Shown piece by piece: positions 50,719-61,700 of a stretch of 64,000 nucleotides of DNA. Every line of letters starts with the position of its first letter. Within the stretch, counting starts at the first letter, position 1. The stretch comes from Porphyridium purpureum (lineage: Eukaryota > Rhodophyta > Bangiophyceae > Porphyridiales > Porphyridiaceae), in NCBI GenBank assembly GCA_008690995.1, contig VRMN01000002.1:1054001-1118000 (forward strand), given 5' to 3'. Position numbers and translations under genes: made by a program. A model generated the notes under the pieces. It made no database searches, was not told the origin of the DNA, and saw nothing but the letters and a program-made list of their open reading frames with translations.

Positions 50719-52017
50719 ATGGCATTCATTCCACTATCGCTGATTACTTTGAGCCGGCAGCGGACATGTGATGTACCGCGCCGCGGGCGAGGCACGAGTC
50801 TGCAACAAGACAATGGCACTACATGGTTGGGTGTCTGTCGGCGTGCGCGTACGCCACCAGCTTTATTGAGCGCAGTAGAGCCGCTGGGAGAGCAGGAGGA
50901 TCTGATTCGCTCGCTCGCCGAGGATGCGATGGACGAATGGATTGCGCCTGGTGATACCATCGCGCTTGTCGGGCGAACGGAGATTACAAAAGCGATCATA
51001 CAGGCGATGGATCGCAAAGTGAACGCCGGTATGCTGGCGGATGTGCGTCTAGTTCCGAGCGCGGCGTCCTTGGGAGTATTTATACAGCAGATGGACTATG
51101 GCGTTCATGAACCCGACGCACAATCAGGTACCGAGCTGCTGCCGGCGTCCAGGATTGATCTGGCTTTGGTGGCCGCCGAACGTGTTGATCACGCGCTCAA
51201 CTTTTCGCTGCCGCTCAGCGAATCACTGTGCATGGATGTGCAGACGCTGCAAGCCGCAAGAGACATCATTCTCGTCGTACCAGAAGAAGGTGTTGTGGTT
51301 GACGGTGGGAGCAACACGAACAAAGAGTCAGCAGGCTTTGGTAGCTTTTTTGTGGAGATTCTTCCCTTGAATGTGCGCCATACAAAAGCGTACATTGAGC
51401 GTGTTCTACGCGACTGCCTCCCTAATGCCGAGTTTCTGGTGTGCACGCGTTTCCAGAAGACGAAAGATGCTCCATTCGAAACCGTGCACGGGCATTTGAT
51501 TCTGGACGTCATCATGTTACCTGGCCACTTTGTGCGGTCGAGTCAGGTCCATCGTGTGTCTGAAAGTATCCAAGCCATTGTCGGTGTGACCGCGTGCAGT
51601 CTGCAAAGCGGCTGCGTTGTGCGCAGTGCGGTAGTCGGATGCCACGACGTCGTCTACATGCAACCCTCACGCATCGAGCGCGCGCGCGACCCTGAATTTG
51701 TGAACATGAAGCTCAATGAAGACGAGACTGAGCGCCGAGAGATGCTGGCGACTGTATCGTCAAGATGGGAACTTTACGAGCACGAGGGTCACGTAGAGCT
51801 CCGCCAGTCATTCTGTTTCACCTCAGCGCAGGAACTGGCGTCGTTCACGCGCCGCCTGCTGGACGTCGCCTGTTCGCTAAAATGCACGCCGCGCTTCAGC
51901 GTCGACGCCGACGCCGAATTCAAGATTCTCGTCAGACTGTTCTCCACCAAATACTCTGCGCCAACCACGCGGGACATCCTGCTGGCTGAGGAAGTGGCCT
52001 CGTGGCTTCCGCATTAG
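50719..52017 (+). CDS. Degenerate ribose-5-phosphate isomerase (RpiA) fused to PCD-like domain, 432 aa
   Basis: ATG at 50719 opens MAFIPLSLITLSRQ, a plastid-type transit start. Residues about 60-330 follow the RpiA fold in order: a P-loop-like LVGRTEIT where RpiA has GLGTGST, then VPSAASLG, IDLALVAAERVDHALNFS, DIILVV, FFVEILPLNVRH, HGHLILDVIM and IQAIVGV. The DGADE catalytic motif reads VAAER, and the conserved lysine and glutamate are also replaced, so isomerase activity is unlikely. The last 85 residues look like pterin-4a-carbinolamine dehydratase (LRQSFCFTSAQELASFTRR ... TTRDILLAEEVASW) but lack its catalytic HH. The product may be a regulatory or scaffold protein of the plastid. The family match is by motif reading, not alignment. 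Confidence 0.65.
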   Translation: MAFIPLSLITLSRQRTCDVPRRGRGTSLQQDNGTTWLGVCRRARTPPALLSAVEPLGEQEDLIRSLAEDAMDEWIAPGDTIALVGRTEITKAIIQAMDRKVNAGMLADVRLVPSAASLGVFIQQMDYGVHEPDAQSGTELLPASRIDLALVAAERVDHALNFSLPLSESLCMDVQTLQAARDIILVVPEEGVVVDGGSNTNKESAGFGSFFVEILPLNVRHTKAYIERVLRDCLPNAEFLVCTRFQKTKDAPFETVHGHLILDVIMLPGHFVRSSQVHRVSESIQAIVGVTACSLQSGCVVRSAVVGCHDVVYMQPSRIERARDPEFVNMKLNEDETERREMLATVSSRWELYEHEGHVELRQSFCFTSAQELASFTRRLLDVACSLKCTPRFSVDADAEFKILVRLFSTKYSAPTTRDILLAEEVASWLPH

Positions 52018-52155
52018 AGTAGGGTTTGTGACAGGTACTGTGGGTACAGCAGACAGAGCGAGGATGAACGCATGCGAGGCTCGAGGACGGAGCGGGATGG
52101 CGGTGGTTGAGTTGGTGCGTGTCGGTCCTTCTCGTTGTTCCAAAGCGCGGGGCAA

Positions 52156-52617
52156 ATGGCGGAGGTGTTTGCGGGATGGGGCCGTGCGCTCTTCAAGCGC
52201 CAGTACAAAGGTCTATACGGAAATAAGATGATCAGGTTTGGGTTTAAGGAGACAGACAGTGGGAAGAAGATCCGGCGAACGTGGAAGCCGAACATTGTGA
52301 CAAAGGGCTTGTACAGCGAGCTGCTCGACGAAAAAGTACCACGAGTGCGCGTGGCGACTAGTGTGCTGCGAACAATCAAGCATAGGCACGGCGGAAGCTT
52401 CGACAAGTACTTGCTCTGCACCCCCAACCGTATTCTGAAGTGGCAGCGCGCCATCGACATGAAGCGCCGCCTTCTCGATATCATGTGGAAAAAGGCTCGT
52501 GCGGGTCAGATCGCAGCAGAGGAGCGGAAGCGCACTGAAAAAATACGGCAGGAGGCCTCTGGGAGCTCGGCGGCGCCATCCGTCGGCCTGGGGACAGTCA
52601 TCGAGCCCAAGACATAG
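52156..52617 (+). CDS. Ribosomal protein bL28, probably mitochondrial, 153 aa
   Basis: ATG at 52156. The core GLYGNKMIRFG, then GKKIRRTWKPN, LLDEKVPRVRVATSVLRTI and YLLCTPNR matches bL28 of the large subunit in the eukaryotic mitochondrial form (MRPL24/28-type spacing). It would sit near the E-site tRNA region of the mitoribosome. The C-terminus has a lysine-rich helix. The N-terminus is short; the import signal is not obvious. It lies 138 bp after the RpiA-like gene on the same strand. Confidence 0.85.
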   Translation: MAEVFAGWGRALFKRQYKGLYGNKMIRFGFKETDSGKKIRRTWKPNIVTKGLYSELLDEKVPRVRVATSVLRTIKHRHGGSFDKYLLCTPNRILKWQRAIDMKRRLLDIMWKKARAGQIAAEERKRTEKIRQEASGSSAAPSVGLGTVIEPKT

Positions 52618-52856
52618 ATTGATTCCATCAAGAAGGCGCGGTTGCTTCTGCACGTGGGTGTGCGTTATTTCCGCTCTCGCTCACACGCCGGCGCGCACGT
52701 GGTGACGTTCTTTCCATTTAATGGCTATTATTCAAGAAATCAACCTCTTCATTCGCGAATCAATGGGTCAAGTATGCTCCCCCGGCAGAGCCACGGACGC
52801 AGCACTGCCTGCTTTTCGTCGCCCTACATTACGGCCAATCTCCCATTATTGTACTT

Positions 52857-55109
52857 CTAAGCAATGGTCGATTCGCTCACCGCGATTGCGCTCGACTTGG
52901 CGTACTTGATGGCCTCCTGCTCACGGCCGACCAAACGCAGAGCCGTGGACACAATGTGGTGTGTGTTCAGGCCCGCTTCCTCGTACTGTTCTGTTTGTGA
53001 GCCCTGTTCGATAAATACGTCCGGAATGACCATCGGACGCACCTTGAGCTTGCCTGTGTCAAGCTTGCCCTCGAGCGTGAGCAGTTGCAGTACGTGCGAG
53101 CCAAACCCGCCAATGGAGCCTTCCTCAAGTGTGATTAATACGTCGTGGGTATCCGCAAGCTTCAGGATCAGATCCTTGTCCAGCGGCTTCATGAAGCGCG
53201 CGTCCACGACGCTTACGGGTACTCCGACCTCCTCAAGCGCCTCGGCGGCTTCAACGGCGTTCAAAAGGCGCGCCCCGAGAGAGAGAAGGGCAACCTTTGG
53301 CGACATTCTCTTGCCCTTGGGGGAAGGCTTGTTTCCACTGGTCGCGCGGCGGATAACGCGACCCTTTCCAATCGGAAGCGAACGGCCCATGTTCTCATTT
53401 GACTCCTCCAAACGCCGCGTGCCAAACTTCTGCGCAATCACGTCCAAACCGAGTCCATTGCCGCGCGGATATCGCACTACTGATGGCATATCGTCGATTT
53501 CCACAGCCGTGGCAATCATGTTCTGCAGTTCCAGCTCGTCTGACGGCGCCATAATCACAATGTTCGGAAGACATCCCATGTATGCAAGGTCGAATGTGCC
53601 GTGGTGCGTAGGTCCATCGTTACCCACCAGGCCTGCCCGGTCAAGAATGAAGCGGACCGGCAGGCGCTGCAGTACCACGTCATGTACCACCTGATCATAG
53701 CCGCGCTGCAGGAACGTCGAGTAAATAGCACAGAACGGTTTATAGCCCTCTGTGGCGAGCCCCGCCGCAAATGTGACGGCATGCTGCTCCGCGATGCCGA
53801 CATCAAAGCATCGCGACGGAAACTTGTCTCCAAACATGCTCAGGCCCGTGCCGCCCGGCATGGCCGCGTTGATGCCGACAATCGTGCGGTCAATCGCGGC
53901 GTGCTCGATCAGCGCCTTGGCAAAAATCGCTGTGTATGAAAGAGTCGCGGCCGTGCTCTTCTGCTGCACGCCCGTACTCACGTTGAACTTGCCGACACCG
54001 TGGTACTTGTCGAACGCTGCCTCCGCGGGGGCGTAACCGCGCCCCTTTTCGGTTCTGACGTGAATCAGCACGGGTTTGTTGCCAGGCATATCGCGCACAT
54101 TCTGCAAAACACCCGTCAGACTGTCGAGATTATGGCCATCGATCGGACCGACGTAGTAAAATCCAAGCTCTTCGAAAAGCGTCCCGCCCTGCTGCACCAC
54201 ACCGCGTGCATACTCATCAAATTGCGCCGCCATCTGACGCATTTCCGACGGCATCAGTTTCGTGAGTTGCTTGGCCACCGAGCGCACATCCATGAAGGGG
54301 CGGCTCGTGAGGATGCGAGTTGTGTACTCGGACAGCGCGCCTGCGGCTTTAGTCCCCGACGCAGACTTTGTGCCCGTCGGAAGGCTCACTTGGCCGTTGT
54401 CGTTCAGAATCACGATGACTCGATTGTTGTGCGAGCCGGCGTGGTTCATGGCTTCGTACGCCATGCCGCCAGTGATCGCGCCGTCCCCGATCACGGCGAT
54501 GCAGTGGTTCGTTTTGCCGGAAAAATCACGCGCCGTCGCCATTCCGAGCGCAGCTGATATACTTGTCGACGAATGACCAGCACCAAAGGGATCGTACTCG
54601 CTCTCGTCACGCTTTGTGAAGCCCGACAGCCCGCCATACTTTCGCAGCGTCGGCATCCTATGCCTCCTACCTGTCAAGATCTTGTGCGGGTACGCCTGGT
54701 GGGCTACATCCCACACAATCCGATCCGCCGGGGTGTTAAAAACGTAATGAAGCGCTACTGTGAGCTCCACAACGCCTAGCGACGCGCCGAGATGACCGCC
54801 GGTTTGGGAGACGGCTTTGATGGTTTCCCAGCGCAGCTCGTGCGCCAGCTTGGGCAGCTGCGATACGCTAAGGTTCTTCATGTCTGTCGGCGAGTTAATG
54901 GCGTCCAGAAACGGGGTGCTTCGCGGTCCGCGGTTAAAGCCCTGTCCAGGCGAATACGCCTCATCCACCTCCATTCGCAGCGCTCGCGGCCTCTTCAGCG
55001 CTGCCGAGCGCGTGAGCCCAAACTTACACCCTCGCGCCTCCTTGTCCTCCGTGCCCTGAATACTAAGCGTACCAGCCACAAAGCTGGAGCCACACACAAA
55101 TGCCGCCAT
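52857..55109 (-). CDS. DXS: 1-deoxy-D-xylulose-5-phosphate synthase (DXS), plastid, 750 aa
   Basis: ATG at 55109. A transit peptide (MAAFVCGSS..., to about residue 60) precedes full-length [14 protein letters not shown] (106-116), [16 protein letters not shown], the thiamine-diphosphate motif GDGAITGG (208-215) through MNHAG, then the pyrimidine-binding part with [15 protein letters not shown], and a C-terminal transketolase domain. It joins pyruvate and glyceraldehyde-3-phosphate in the first step of the plastid MEP isoprenoid pathway. All expected blocks are present and uninterrupted. Divergent from eL42. Confidence 0.97.
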   Translation of the reverse strand: MAAFVCGSSFVAGTLSIQGTEDKEARGCKFGLTRSAALKRPRALRMEVDEAYSPGQGFNRGPRSTPFLDAINSPTDMKNLSVSQLPKLAHELRWETIKAVSQTGGHLGASLGVVELTVALHYVFNTPADRIVWDVAHQAYPHKILTGRRHRMPTLRKYGGLSGFTKRDESEYDPFGAGHSSTSISAALGMATARDFSGKTNHCIAVIGDGAITGGMAYEAMNHAGSHNNRVIVILNDNGQVSLPTGTKSASGTKAAGALSEYTTRILTSRPFMDVRSVAKQLTKLMPSEMRQMAAQFDEYARGVVQQGGTLFEELGFYYVGPIDGHNLDSLTGVLQNVRDMPGNKPVLIHVRTEKGRGYAPAEAAFDKYHGVGKFNVSTGVQQKSTAATLSYTAIFAKALIEHAAIDRTIVGINAAMPGGTGLSMFGDKFPSRCFDVGIAEQHAVTFAAGLATEGYKPFCAIYSTFLQRGYDQVVHDVVLQRLPVRFILDRAGLVGNDGPTHHGTFDLAYMGCLPNIVIMAPSDELELQNMIATAVEIDDMPSVVRYPRGNGLGLDVIAQKFGTRRLEESNENMGRSLPIGKGRVIRRATSGNKPSPKGKRMSPKVALLSLGARLLNAVEAAEALEEVGVPVSVVDARFMKPLDKDLILKLADTHDVLITLEEGSIGGFGSHVLQLLTLEGKLDTGKLKVRPMVIPDVFIEQGSQTEQYEEAGLNTHHIVSTALRLVGREQEAIKYAKSSAIAVSESTIA

Positions 55110-55979
55110 TATGCTTACCGCAATGTCTCTCCAGCCCCCAGAAACAACGAGCCCCGTCCACGATCCCGCTTATTCGTGAGCCCGTCCACGCGCCTCCGTG
55201 CGTCAGTTCTTTCTCTCTCTCCCCCTCTCTCTCTCTCTCTCTATCCCCACGCACGCCTCATAAATTCGATACCTCAATGACGCACCCACCCACCTTTACC
55301 AATGCGGTCCTTGTGCGCGCGTCCCCACTCCTTCCTCACGTGCCTCCCTGTCCGTCCGCTCTCTTCCTTCCTTCCCCTCCTTCTTCCCCGACCCTACACA
55401 CACATGCGTCGTTCTTCCGTTGCCACATCCACGCATGCGCTCCACCCTCTCTTTCAAATTTGTAGCTCTCCAACACCGCACGAGCGACACCATTGTAAAT
55501 CAACGCGCTTTACTACATCCCGCCTCATTATCTCCCCCCGCCAAAAAAAAAAACACCCAAACAATCGAAAAAAAACACACACACCCCAGCCAGACAAAAA
55601 GGTACACTGACTAAGTACAGTTTCAGGAAGGGGAGAAGTACAGTGTCAGCATGACGAAAAGAGGAGACTTGGTTATGTTGAGGGTTTGGGAAACGCGGTC
55701 TAGGTTAGCATGAGGGTTTGAAGGGGAGGGGGTGTTTGTTAGGGCTGCGTCGGCGGTGACTTTGGAGAGCACTGTGTCATGATAATAGACTGGGAACACT
55801 TCGGGGTTATATCTAAATTGGGTTGTTTGTACAGGGCATTTGAGACAGGTGAAACAGTTCGGAGAGAGAGAGGAACAGCGACGGAGGGTGTGGTTGGTGA
55901 AGGCGCGAGAGTGTGTGGGACTCGCTGCGGTTTGGACGCGGTCAGGGGTGTGGACAAGTGCGCGCGCGGCGGTGGCAAG
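55110..55979. promoter_or_regulatory. Divergent promoter region of DXS and eL42
   Basis: 870 bp. About 100 bp from the DXS start there is a CT tract (55205-55243; GA on the DXS sense strand). Two GTACAGT words lie at 55615-55621 and 55638-55644, close to the ACTGTAC words near MenB. A short GAGAGAGAG tract (55860-55874) precedes eL42. An A-rich patch lies at 55542-55580. Confidence 0.4.
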
Positions 55980-56297
55980 ATGGTGGTCATTCCAAAGACC
56001 CGGAAAACATTCTGCCCCGGAAAGGAATGTAAGAAGCACACGTTGCACAAGGTGAGCCAGTACAAGACCGGCAAGGCAAGCTTGTACGCTCAGGGCAAGC
56101 GGCGATACGATAGGAAGCAGAGCGGGTACGGAGGACAGACAAAGCCCGTCTTCCACAAGAAGGCAAAGACCACAAAGAAGATCGTGTTGAGGCTCGAGTG
56201 CACCGCGTGCAAGTACAAGCATCATGCGGTGCTGAAGCGTTGCAAGCACTTTGAGCTGGGTGACCAGAAGAAGACCAAGGGCGGCGCCGTGTACTAA
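55980..56297 (+). CDS. Cytosolic ribosomal protein eL42 (RPL36A/L44), 105 aa
   Basis: ATG at 55980. Nearly the canonical sequence: [66 protein letters not shown] and KRCKHFELG. Cysteine pairs (FCPGKEC and CTAC) bind zinc; the first pair is spaced by four residues, slightly wider than usual. The protein is at the E site of the 60S subunit. The frame opens well upstream, but this start matches the family exactly. Confidence 0.96.
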   Translation: MVVIPKTRKTFCPGKECKKHTLHKVSQYKTGKASLYAQGKRRYDRKQSGYGGQTKPVFHKKAKTTKKIVLRLECTACKYKHHAVLKRCKHFELGDQKKTKGGAVY

Positions 56298-56803
56298 ACT
56301 GGCGACTGCTACCCGCGCGCTCCTCGTCGGCGGATTGACTGGAGATGGAGCAGAAAACAGCCTCGTGCAAGTGAGGACTCTTTGCGATCGCCGGGAGGCT
56401 ACTTTGCGTTTTCGCCAGTGTCATCTTTCATTTTGCCGTGAGCGATGCGTGCTTTCGCACGGTGCGTTTGATGGACAGGTGCGATGCATTGAGCTTCTTC
56501 CCGGCCTCGGTTCCTTCGGCTTATGAGTGAGACCGCGTCTGCACGGAATCAGGTGCCGTTCGGTAAAGGCGTGTAGGTAGCGAGTGCATAAATAAGTGAT
56601 TTGTTTGCGCAGATATCCCCCGTCCGTCCTATCGCTTCTTCGCCGACCTTTGCTCACTTCTCAGATCCGCGCGAGCAGCCTCCTCTCACTTCGGCCAGAC
56701 CGGATCAAGGGATCGCTTCTCGCCACAAACAGCGAAGAAACACGTCGTATAAACGTGGATTGATGTCAAGTTTTGGTCAGCGCGGCTTGAAAATCTGCGT
56801 TTG
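56298..56803. other. Intergenic region between eL42 and Sm-F
   Basis: 506 bp. No feature is recognised; it presumably contains the eL42 3' UTR and the Sm-F promoter. Confidence 0.4.
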
Positions 56804-57073
56804 ATGGCGGCGGCGGCAGCAGCAGGAAGGCCTGTTGTTCTCAATCCCAAGCCGTTTCTCGCTGGTCTCGTGGGGAAACCCGTGGCCGTGCGGTTGAAGT
56901 GGGGGCTGGAGTATCGCGGTATTCTGGTGTCGGTCGACTCGTATATGAACTTCTTGCTGAAAGACGCCGAGGAAATAGTAGACGACGTGCTCACAGGCAA
57001 GCTAGGTGAGATTTTGATACGATGCAATAATGTTCTCTACGTGCGCGGAGTGGAGCTTGACACAGCTGCGTGA
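56804..57073 (+). CDS. SNRPF: Spliceosomal Sm protein F, 89 aa
   Basis: ATG at 56804. After an alanine-rich start, Sm1 ([20 protein letters not shown] then [16 protein letters not shown]) and Sm2 ([18 protein letters not shown]) motifs identify SmF, a member of the heptameric Sm ring on U1, U2, U4 and U5 snRNAs. Its presence shows that a spliceosome is retained even though most genes here read as single frames. Length matches the family. Confidence 0.95.
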   Translation: MAAAAAAGRPVVLNPKPFLAGLVGKPVAVRLKWGLEYRGILVSVDSYMNFLLKDAEEIVDDVLTGKLGEILIRCNNVLYVRGVELDTAA

Positions 57074-58792
57074 ACGGCGCGGGACGAACGAGCCACCAGC
57101 CCAAACGATGGGGGCAATTGTGATAATGGGCCGCGAAAGCAGCTCGACAACGCGTGCGCCCGCGTGACGGGTTGTGTACGTAGATGCTGTGCGTGCGCGC
57201 GTACATTCTCTGGACGCTCACTGTCTGAAACGGTTCTAAGAAACGAGAACTTGTGATTCGTGAAAGAACCAGTGCCGGCTTTGCGCGGCGGCTGCCCCTG
57301 CGGATAGCACGCGCTTTCTGCGCGGTGGGCTGAAAACAGATATCTGAAGCAAGTTTGAGTCGCGAATCATACGACCGGTACAGCCGTCCTTTCCATGCGT
57401 GTCTTTATATAAACATCTGTGTGTGTATCGACGCGTCCTCAACCTCTTCTGAGGTGGATTTGCAGCACGCATCTTTCGTCACGCTCCTGCATGCTGCTGT
57501 TCGACAGAGCCCAAAGACCCCAAATCACGACGCCAATGCGCGTGACGAGTGTCGCCCCACCTCTTTCACCACACGCCCGTCTCCTTTCTCCCACACTTCA
57601 ACCCCGCACGAAGCACGACCCACCTCGCCACAGCACCCTCACCAGCCAACGCGCTCAGTCACGCCACTCCTCCAACCCACCCACGCACCAACCCTACTCA
57701 TCTGCACTCTGCGCGCGCGTTCCACTGGTGTCCCACTTTTGCTCCCCGCGCCAGTGGCCACATCCGACGGGAAGCAACCCACACAACCTTCCAAACTCAC
57801 TCGTGAGCAGAGTCACCTCGTCTTGTTTCCACACGAGCACGCTCCAAGTGGGACGCGTTCCACATGAACAAGCATCTTCACCAACACGTTTGTGAGTCTA
57901 GTAGGTGTGTCTATGAAAGTGAACAGGTACATACACACAATAAGCACGGAACGCCAAACGTCCTTAATGGACTATTTGTGATGACCACACTCTCCAACTA
58001 CAAGCAACAACTCTTCGTATTCCTATTACTATTCCTATTCCTATTATTAGGAGTTCTGCTGTTATGCGAGTTGGCGGAGGGTGTTCAGTTCTGTGTGGGT
58101 AGTGAGTACGTGCGTTGATAGGAAAAACGGGCCGCGCGGGATGAACAAGTCGGAGTGTGTGTGCTGATTTGGTGTGTTGTTGGTGTGTGTGTGTATGTGT
58201 GTGGATTTTTGTGTGAGTGGAGAGGGAGCTTGGCGTCGTGACGCGGAGCGCGCGAGAGATACAGGGAGCACGGCTGATTGCATCTGTAGAAGAGCAGCGC
58301 GCGCGTGTGTGCAACGTCGGCGCTGCGGGGGTTTTGGGGCTGCGGCTGGGTGTCAAGGTGTGTCGTGGCAGAGAGCAGCGCAGCTGAGTCTGAGCTGAGT
58401 GCGTCGGGTCGCGCGCGGTGCATGCAGGTGTGCAGGCGTAGGGCGGAACGCGGTTAAGCACGGCTTGGCGAGGACTTGGGGTTACCGGCGGATCTTCTGC
58501 ATGCATTGGAGGTGCACGGCCAGAAGTACCAGCATCGTCGCGCCGCACGGAACGGAAAGTCTGGTTCGGCCTGGGCGGGCAGGGCCGGTGCGAGTTGCGG
58601 CAGGTGGTAAAAGCGGCGTTGGGCTGGAGAGCAATTGAGTGATTGGCAGGGACCCGCGGCCGAGCACACGCCAGCAGATTGGCCGTGCATTCGCGCGTGC
58701 GAGTGCGCCGCTCCGCCGGGGAACCGCCGGCAGAGCACCGGTTGTTTGGGCGCCGAGCGTAGAAGCCTCGCAGAGAGCCCCCCCAACCAACC
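57074..58792. other. Low-complexity intergenic region before the P4-ATPase
   Basis: 1.7 kb. 57500-57850 is C-rich on the plus strand, giving overlapping Thr/Pro/His-rich frames that look like composition artefacts. A CTATTC/TATTCCTATTAC repeat lies at about 58016-58050, and a TG-rich tract at 58155-58210. The last 150 bp probably carry the flippase promoter and 5' UTR. Confidence 0.45.
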
Positions 58793-61700
58793 ATGCTTGA
58801 TCGCGAGGGTGTGTACGGGCTCGCCACATACGGTAGCCATAGCCCTGAAGAGGCGCCCACCAGCTGGGCTGACAGTGATATCGCTCGCTCAGTCTCAGGC
58901 TCGCTGCGCCGGGCTAAGGAGCGGTGGAAGAAGCGCCTGTCAAAAATATCCTCGCGGTTCGTGCCGGACGCAGCGCCGGAGAAACGCGTAGTGTATCTGA
59001 ATGAGGACGAGAAGAACGCCGGGTTTGCAAAGAACTATGTATCCACGACGAAGTACTCGGTGCTCTCCTTCTTCCCAATGTTTTTGTATTTGCAGTTCAG
59101 TCGCCCGGCCAACTTTTACTTTCTGGTTGTGGGTATTCTGCAGACATTTGACCTGTTCTCGCTTGTCACAGGGTTTGGGCGGTACGGCGTGGTGCTCACG
59201 CTCGGCATCATGCTGACCATTTCGTGCGTGCGTGAGGCGATCGAGGACTTGAAGCGATACCGGCAAGATCGCAAGGTGAACCGAGCACAGACTCAGGTAC
59301 TGGGCCAGTCTGGCAAGGTGCGCTGGGGTAACGTGCGGGTGGGTGAAATTCTCAAAGTCCATGCAAAGGAATTTATCCCCGCCGACATGCTGCTGCTGTC
59401 ATGCTCATCTTTGGACGGCGTGGTGTTTGTCGAGACCAAGAACCTGGACGGAGAGACCAACCTCAAAAGAAAGTCGTGCTTGGCGCCGCTGGCGCCGTAC
59501 AGCGGCTCTGAAGAGGCGCTGATGAATTTGAAGGGAACGCTCGAGTGCGAAGCGCCGAACGACCGCATTTACCAGTTCAGTGGCACACTGGAAGTGTCCG
59601 TTGGTGACGAGTCCCAGACGCTTCGGCTCGCTGCGACAACGGACTCGCTTCTCGTGCGCGGGTCGTCCTTGCGCAACACCGAATTCTGCTATGGACTGGT
59701 GGTGTACGCAGGCGGAGACACCAAACTGATGCAGAACATGCGCGACCCGCCAAAAAAGATCTCGACGCTGGAAAAGTCGGCCAACCGCTGGCTCATTGTG
59801 CCTTGGTGCTGGCAGCTGTTCTGTACGAGTTTGTTTTCTGGGCTGGGTGCATCTTCATGTGACAGTGCGCAGCCTTGGTATCTTTCGGGCGACTCGGAGA
59901 TCGGATGCAGCTCGCTCGATAAGTTTGCTCTGTTTGTGCGGTACTGGATCGTCTTTGCTGGCTTCGTTCCGATTGGGCTTTACGTGACCATGGAGCTCGT
60001 GCGCGTGACTCAAACGGTGTTTATTCACAGCGACTGGAAAATGTACTATGCTCCCTTGGACGTGTGGACTTCTGTGCGCACGACAGGGCTCAACGAGGAG
60101 CTGGGTGTGATCGACTATATTTTCTCGGACAAGACGGGGACCCTCACAGCGAATGAGATGGTATTCAAAAAGTGCTTTGTGGACGGCGTGGTGTTCTCGA
60201 CCGAAGCAGAGCGGGACAAGGAGGTCTACGAGGCGGACTGTGAGGTATACAGCATTGCTGCCATGCGCGACGCCATGCTGGCTGAGCAGATGTCAGGGTA
60301 TAATCACAAAATCGCAGGAAACGGTACGGCGGCTGCACTGGCTCGCAAGCAGTCGAACACGAGCTCTCAATCTTCAGGAAGCACCTCTCCCGCGACAAAG
60401 ACAAATTCAGCTTCATCTGCGCAAAACCAGCAGCGCCCTTCTTCTGCGAGCGCGCAAGCTGCGCTGCTTTTCTTCCATCTGCTGGGTTTGTGTCACACCG
60501 TGGTGCCCGAGTCATCCATTCAGCAAGAGGAAGACGCTCAACGCAAGGCGTTATCACCTCGCGCGCGTCTTGAAAAATTGGGCGCCGCGATGTCCCCGCG
60601 AAAGAGAGCGAGCGCGGCAGCAGCTCAACTACAGGCGACCACCGTTCAGGGCGAGGCGGAGGAGTCGCTGCACAAGGACGATGCGCCGGCTGTTCCCAGT
60701 GAGCATGGAGAAGAGCACTTTCTGACACACTCCGACGCGGATTCTTCCAGCGATCCGGCGCCCCACGTAAATGGGAATGAGAAAATTGTCGCAGAAGAGT
60801 TTGCAAAGCACAGCTCGACAGCCAGCGATAAGAATGCCGTAATTGAAACCCTTGGTAACGAACCTGTGTATCAGGCGACCAGCCCCGACGAGGCGGCGCT
60901 CGTTCTTGCGGCGTATCACGCTGGGCTAGAGTTTGTTTCTCGCTCCTCGTCAGCCATGGTACTGAAAACGTTCGGGGTCGGGGAGGAATGGGAAGTGCTC
61001 GGTGTCATCGAGTTTACGTCTCTCCGTAAGCGCATGTCCGTCATTCTGCGAGAGAAAGCAAGCAGCCTGGCCTCGGGTGCCGGAAATCCGCTGCGTGTGT
61101 ACACCAAAGGCGCTGATAACGTCATTTTTGATCGGTTGGCAGATGGTCAGGAGGGCGAGGTGCAAAAGATGACGCAAATTCTGGACTCCTTTGCTGCTGA
61201 GGGGCTGCGCACACTCGTCATGGGTTACGCAGAAATCGATGAGGAGTTTTTTGCAGACTGGCTCGACCAATACACGACTGCACAGGGCTTGCTGGGAGCA
61301 GAACGCGAACAGGCTATGGCCACGGTCGAGGATCAACTTGAGCGTAACCTTACGTTGCTTGGTGCGTCCGCGATCGAGGATAAACTGCAAGAACTTGTAC
61401 CAGAGGCACTTCGTAAGTTTGCGATGGCAGGTATCAAAACTTGGGTGGCGACTGGAGACAAGCAGGAGACGGCCATTAATATTGGGTTGAGCTGCGGCAT
61501 TCTCGACGCAGACATGGACGTTGTTGTCATCAATGAAACCTCAGCAGAAGACGCAGAGGCACAGATCGACCGTACCCTAGGCCGCTGGACTGCGCTTCGC
61601 CAGCTGCAAGGCCATAGTATCATTCCGGGCACAAACGTATCCGAGTCGGTGAGCGGAGACCAAGGTGAGAAAGGAAAGAAAAGAAAGAGAAAGTCTGCGT

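Noticed and set aside
57355-57895. Overlapping Pro/Thr/His-rich plus-strand frames
   Set aside because: Three overlapping frames of C-rich sequence; composition artefact.
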